Assembly: GCF_000001735.4 (NCBI RefSeq) | Contig: NC_003075.7 | Location: 9,921,001-9,985,000 of the forward strand | DNA: 64,000 nt | Origin: Arabidopsis thaliana | Lineage: Eukaryota; Streptophyta; Magnoliopsida; Brassicales; Brassicaceae | Direction: 5' to 3' | Part shown: one piece after another, positions 60,844-64,000 of the stretch | Position numbering within the stretch: position 1 is the first letter of the stretch | How the letters are laid out: the number at the start of each line of letters is the position of its first letter | The notes under the pieces: model-generated | Database searches by the model: none | Seen by the model: only the letters and a program-made list of their open reading frames with translations | Told to the model about the DNA's origin: nothing | Made by a program: the position numbers and the translations under genes

Positions 60844-61092
60844 AAATACAAAGAATGTGAGTATGAGGAGAGAGAAATGTTGAATCTAAAAGCACAAATC
60901 CCAATTGCTTTCAACGACATTGGAGAAGAAGAAGATTAGTGGCATATTTGTAAATAATAGAGTTGGTATGGGGTATATTTGATTTTGTCTGTAATAGGGT
61001 CAAAGGTTAGTGACTAAAAATCCAATTATAAATAGTAATTTGCCCAATTCCATAATTAAGTTTAAATATCTGACTACTTTACAACTTAACCC
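59883..61092. mobile_element. Fold-back Mutator-like element, 1210 bp
   Basis: Identical 9-bp direct repeats TATGTTTAT at 59874-59882 and 61093-61101 flank it. The ends are imperfect inverted repeats (left AGGTGTGTTGGCAAATTAGTCA; reverse-complemented right GGGTTAAGTTGTAAAGTAGTCA). The inverted match continues inward over hundreds of bases: AATTATGGAGTTGGGCAAGTTACTATTTA against AATTATGGAATTGGGCAAATTACTATTTA, then the region 60100-60360 against 60480-60780. It therefore forms a long hairpin around about 60430. No transposase is encoded. A (TA)n run (about 60790-60840) lies in the right arm. Confidence 0.85.
60788..60841. repeat. (TA)n microsatellite
   Basis: About 26 TA units inside the right arm of the fold-back element, absent from the left arm. 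It therefore grew after the arms diverged. Confidence 0.9.
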
Positions 61093-61101
61093 TATGTTTA
61101 T

Positions 61102-63365
61102 TTGCATGTCATTCTTGTATATCGGATTAGTAAACCTTGGTTAACCAAAAAGAGAGAGATATATTTTACATTTCTCTAATGTTTTTTCTAGCTCGTTTCT
61201 TTGATATAAGTATGTAACGGGAGTTTTAGTTCTAGGTCATAGAAACTCGGTCCTAGCTAATTCTTTTATTTTTCCTTTCGTTCAATATTCTAAACTTTTT
61301 CTTGACTATTTTGAAGGGGGTGTAACAATGTTCCTCCACGTCAGTATGAGTAAGACAAAACTGCTTTTTATTAGAGTAACCACTTTCAACTTTTAAGACA
61401 TTAGAAGAGATAACAAAACTTTGAAGAAAATTTTGTTTATTGTCTTCTTTTTACCGGAAATATGTTATTGTTTAAGATGTAAAGTTGTAGTTTAAAGTTT
61501 AGTTCCCATTTGTGTAAGACCCGATAGCTGAAATATTCAAGAGGAAAAGAAAATAAAAAAATATTGGGAAAACGAATGACTTCACGAGATGGAAATGTAT
61601 AAGGTTAATAAGTTCTATATACCAAAAAGTGCACCTTATAATTATACGATACTTTAGGAACGGTCACCATGACCCCTAACACTGATTAAAGAGAGACAAA
61701 AGAACAAAAATGAAGAAAAAGGCCTAAAGCGTGAATAACTACGTCATATGGTAGGAAAAGAAGAAGTTAGCCTATGAAATACGAATAACGGATCTTCTAT
61801 GTTGACTATACTGAGCCCTAATTTTATATATCAAAAAGTACCATATACGTTTGAATATTATGTCGTTACTAATTAATGTCCGGGGGTAAATTCATATCAG
61901 TAGTCATATCGGAACTATTTTTGCAAATTCTAAATAGATTCAACCGATATCATGGACCAACCAAATATACCAAATTACCAACCCACCACACTGGTCATCG
62001 TGTTCTCGTTTTTGCCGACATGTGATTTTTCCTAGTCCGCGATTCCGACAAAAAGTAAATATTGCTAAACTTATCGATAGACAATATATATACATATTGA
62101 ATGGTTTTGTAGATTGTCATCAACTTAGTTAACCGTATCAATAGAAAGACAATATAAATCTTCATTTTCTTTTGGTGTGAAAGAGGGAGCTAGAATATAA
62201 TTCTTCATTATAATACAGTTACACATAGGTTTTATAGTTACTTTACAATCGGAAAATTCTATTCAAAGTTAATGTACTACTTTGTGCCAGCTATATCTTC
62301 TAAAGAAAGTGAAAAACAAAAGTGAAAAGGAATGGTAAGACTCTTATTTATCCGCATCTCAACCAGTGTAATAGTTTCTTATATCACTCACAAAAAAAAG
62401 TTCAAAATTACTAGTTTAATCATTTTTAATATTTGGTCTGAGGAAATTATGGGTTTAGGTCCAAAATTTTCTTAGTCGCAAATAAAACAAAATTCAGAAT
62501 TACTAAAAAAAGTTTAGAAAATGAGAAGATCCCACAATTTATCACTTAATTTGTTAATCACACTATATATAACTCAACTTTCTCCTTCTTGATTTCTTCC
62601 CCTTTTCGTTTTATTTATTGTCTGATTTTGGGTCTAATAATCACCAACGATTAGTCTTTAGTAACATGGATGCTCAGAGTTGATCTAAATTTATAAATAT
62701 TCTTGTCTAGGTTTAGATTCAAACCTCAAAACTATTAGAACAAAAATGTGGGTTAAAGGAAGTGAGTAGCAAAATCATACCAAACAATAGTCAATTTCAT
62801 ATAAGTCAATATTGTCAAATACTCTATTATATGATTGATGTGTGCATAAATCAGTTATCAGATTCCCCGAATCGAGCCCAAAACTTCACCCGCTCTTTGA
62901 TGTAATCTTCCATTAACAAACGTCAGGGAAAGTTCTCAACTTTGCACTTTTAAAGGTTTTTAGTCGATTAAATTTCGACAAGGCTATACGTCCCTTAAAT
63001 ACACATCATCATTCTATTTATGGACCTGTATTGGGCCTCAACAGCCCATATCTTTTTATAAAGATCTAAACAGGTTCATAATTAGAGTACATCTCATTCT
63101 TCAACTCAAAAACAATTCTTTTTTGTCCCATGTAAAAAAGAATAACCACGCTACATTTTCTTTTTCACTTGCTAGAGGTTTTTCTTTTTTACGTTAGACA
63201 AAGAAATTGTTTTGTAAATCAAAAGAAAAAGACTCGCAACTTCCAACTGTTCTGCGTGATTTTCTATCTCCGATATTCCACATACACTAAATTAACCCAC
63301 AACTTTGAAGTAAACACAGACACCAAACCAAGAACTCTTAGTAAACATATTTGGAAGAGAGGAGA
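61102..63365. other. Intergenic region
   Basis: About 2.3 kb of AT-rich DNA. No coding exon with a recognisable domain, RNA gene or element end was found. Confidence 0.45.
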
Positions 63366-63369
63366 TCAA

Positions 63370-63510
63370 TAACCATAAAGTACAACATGTTACATAGTCT
63401 TATAAATTGTTTCCATAAAGTACAACATGAATGCATAGTCTTATGAATTGTTACAAGCTTCATAATTAGAGTAGATTATTACAAGCGTCATAAGTAGAGT
63501 AGGGTACTAC
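63370..63510 (+). repeat. Two small tandem duplications
   Basis: CATAAAGTACAACATG...CATAGTCTTATRAATTGTT occurs twice (about 63374-63412 and 63414-63453). It is followed by ACAAGCNTCATAANTAGAGTAG twice (about 63452-63474 and 63481-63503). Confidence 0.85.
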
Positions 63511-63511
63511 C

Positions 63512-63990
63512 TTACAGAAGAGTTTTTGCATACCGAGTATCGAACTCGAGTGTGAGAAGCCCCTGAATGTCCATAGTTCTTTTTATGATAGCGATGCGAT
63601 CACGGGGAGGCTTGTGACCATTACCCTTAGGAGCCCGTCCCTTATTAGGGTAGTACCTGTACCGTATGTAGAAAACTGCATTTCTGGCCTTGAGTCTCTC
63701 ATTTGGCTGCTTCACATTTTCCTCAGTTTCTACAGCTACCTTCAAAATAACCAATTTTGATAGATTGGGCTGCAACAAGAGTTAAAAACAGAACAGTGTT
63801 ATTATTACCAAGAGAGAGCCACTACACTAATGGAGGAAAAGGAAAGAAAGAAAGTTCCTACATTTGGAAGACACTGATTTGCATGGATGAATGCAAGTTC
63901 CAAGTATAGACGAACCCAGTCCTGTTTTCGCACCTCCGATTTCTTCATCTGTAAAAGCAAACAAATCACAATTGAATTTGAGAAAAACTG
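63512..63990 (-). CDS. Unrecognised protein, partial at window edge
   Basis: Two exons are visible. The right one (up to about 63950, after a CAG acceptor) reads MKKSEVRKQDWVRLYLELAFIHANQCLPN and ends at a GT donor near 63860. The left one (63774-63512) reads from PNLSKLVILKVAVETEENV through RYRYYPNKGRAPKGNGHKPPRDR to the stop. No domain is recognised. The gene may continue beyond the right edge, or the stop and short length may mark a decayed copy of a larger plant gene. Confidence 0.5.
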
Positions 63991-64000
63991 AAACAATTGA

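Noticed and set aside
60675-60920. Minus-strand frame with Tyr-Ile repeats
   Set aside because: It arises from the (TA)n run in the fold-back element.

Overview
The window is nuclear DNA of a flowering plant, and I read it as Arabidopsis thaliana chromosome 4. That placement rests on recognising encoded proteins from memory, not on a database search: PYR1 (191 aa, gate SGLPA and latch HRL), MYC4 (589 aa), AGD8, UBP20, AHL13, ALMT12/QUAC1 and NAC071 occur in the order known for the At4g17860-At4g17980 interval. GT-AG introns, AT-rich intergenic DNA and Mutator-like fragments fit a compact crucifer genome.

Layout. 0-7.7 kb: a small PHD-finger gene carrying DLNxxP motifs with a frame break near its end (+), an intact neprosin-domain (DUF239) gene (-), decayed neprosin sequence, and a tRNA-derived SINE (-). 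7.7-14.5 kb: PYR1 (+) and MYC4 (-), both intronless, separated by about 4.3 kb without a recognisable gene. 16-27 kb: AGD8, UBP20 and a PLATZ factor, all on +. 27.8-43.1 kb is the accessory part: two ATL RING-H2 genes, a PIG-W/GWT1-like GPI acyltransferase and a PPR gene (all -), mixed with two broken AGD8 copies, Mutator-like debris (MuDR N-terminal fragment, an acidic repeat locus, a 663-bp MULE with a 9-bp target duplication), a 29-bp perfect hairpin and a broken copy of the ATL29 5' end. 44.7-51.3 kb: a TPR gene (+), AHL13 (-) and a small unknown protein (+). 54.4-59.1 kb: ALMT12 (+), tRNA-Cys(GCA) (-) and NAC071 (-). 59.9-61.1 kb: a 1.2-kb fold-back Mutator-like element. The right edge holds part of an unrecognised gene (-).

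Functional links. PYR1 is an ABA receptor and ALMT12 is the guard-cell R-type anion channel; both belong to stomatal closure. MYC4 acts in jasmonate and glucosinolate control. The genes are separately promoted and nothing suggests an operon-like unit.

Main new observations: (1) a short AIPP2-like PHD protein with repeated DLNxxP (EAR-type) motifs and a 1-bp loss in the repeat; (2) three AGD8-derived segments, the third ending in sequence that matches the 5' end of the GWT1-like gene, which points to a tandem duplication of an [AGD8 fragment + GWT1-like gene] unit with later loss of the second gene body; (3) two non-autonomous Mutator-type elements whose ends and 9-bp target duplications can be read directly. 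I found no CRISPR array, no LTR element and no clearly novel multi-gene system.
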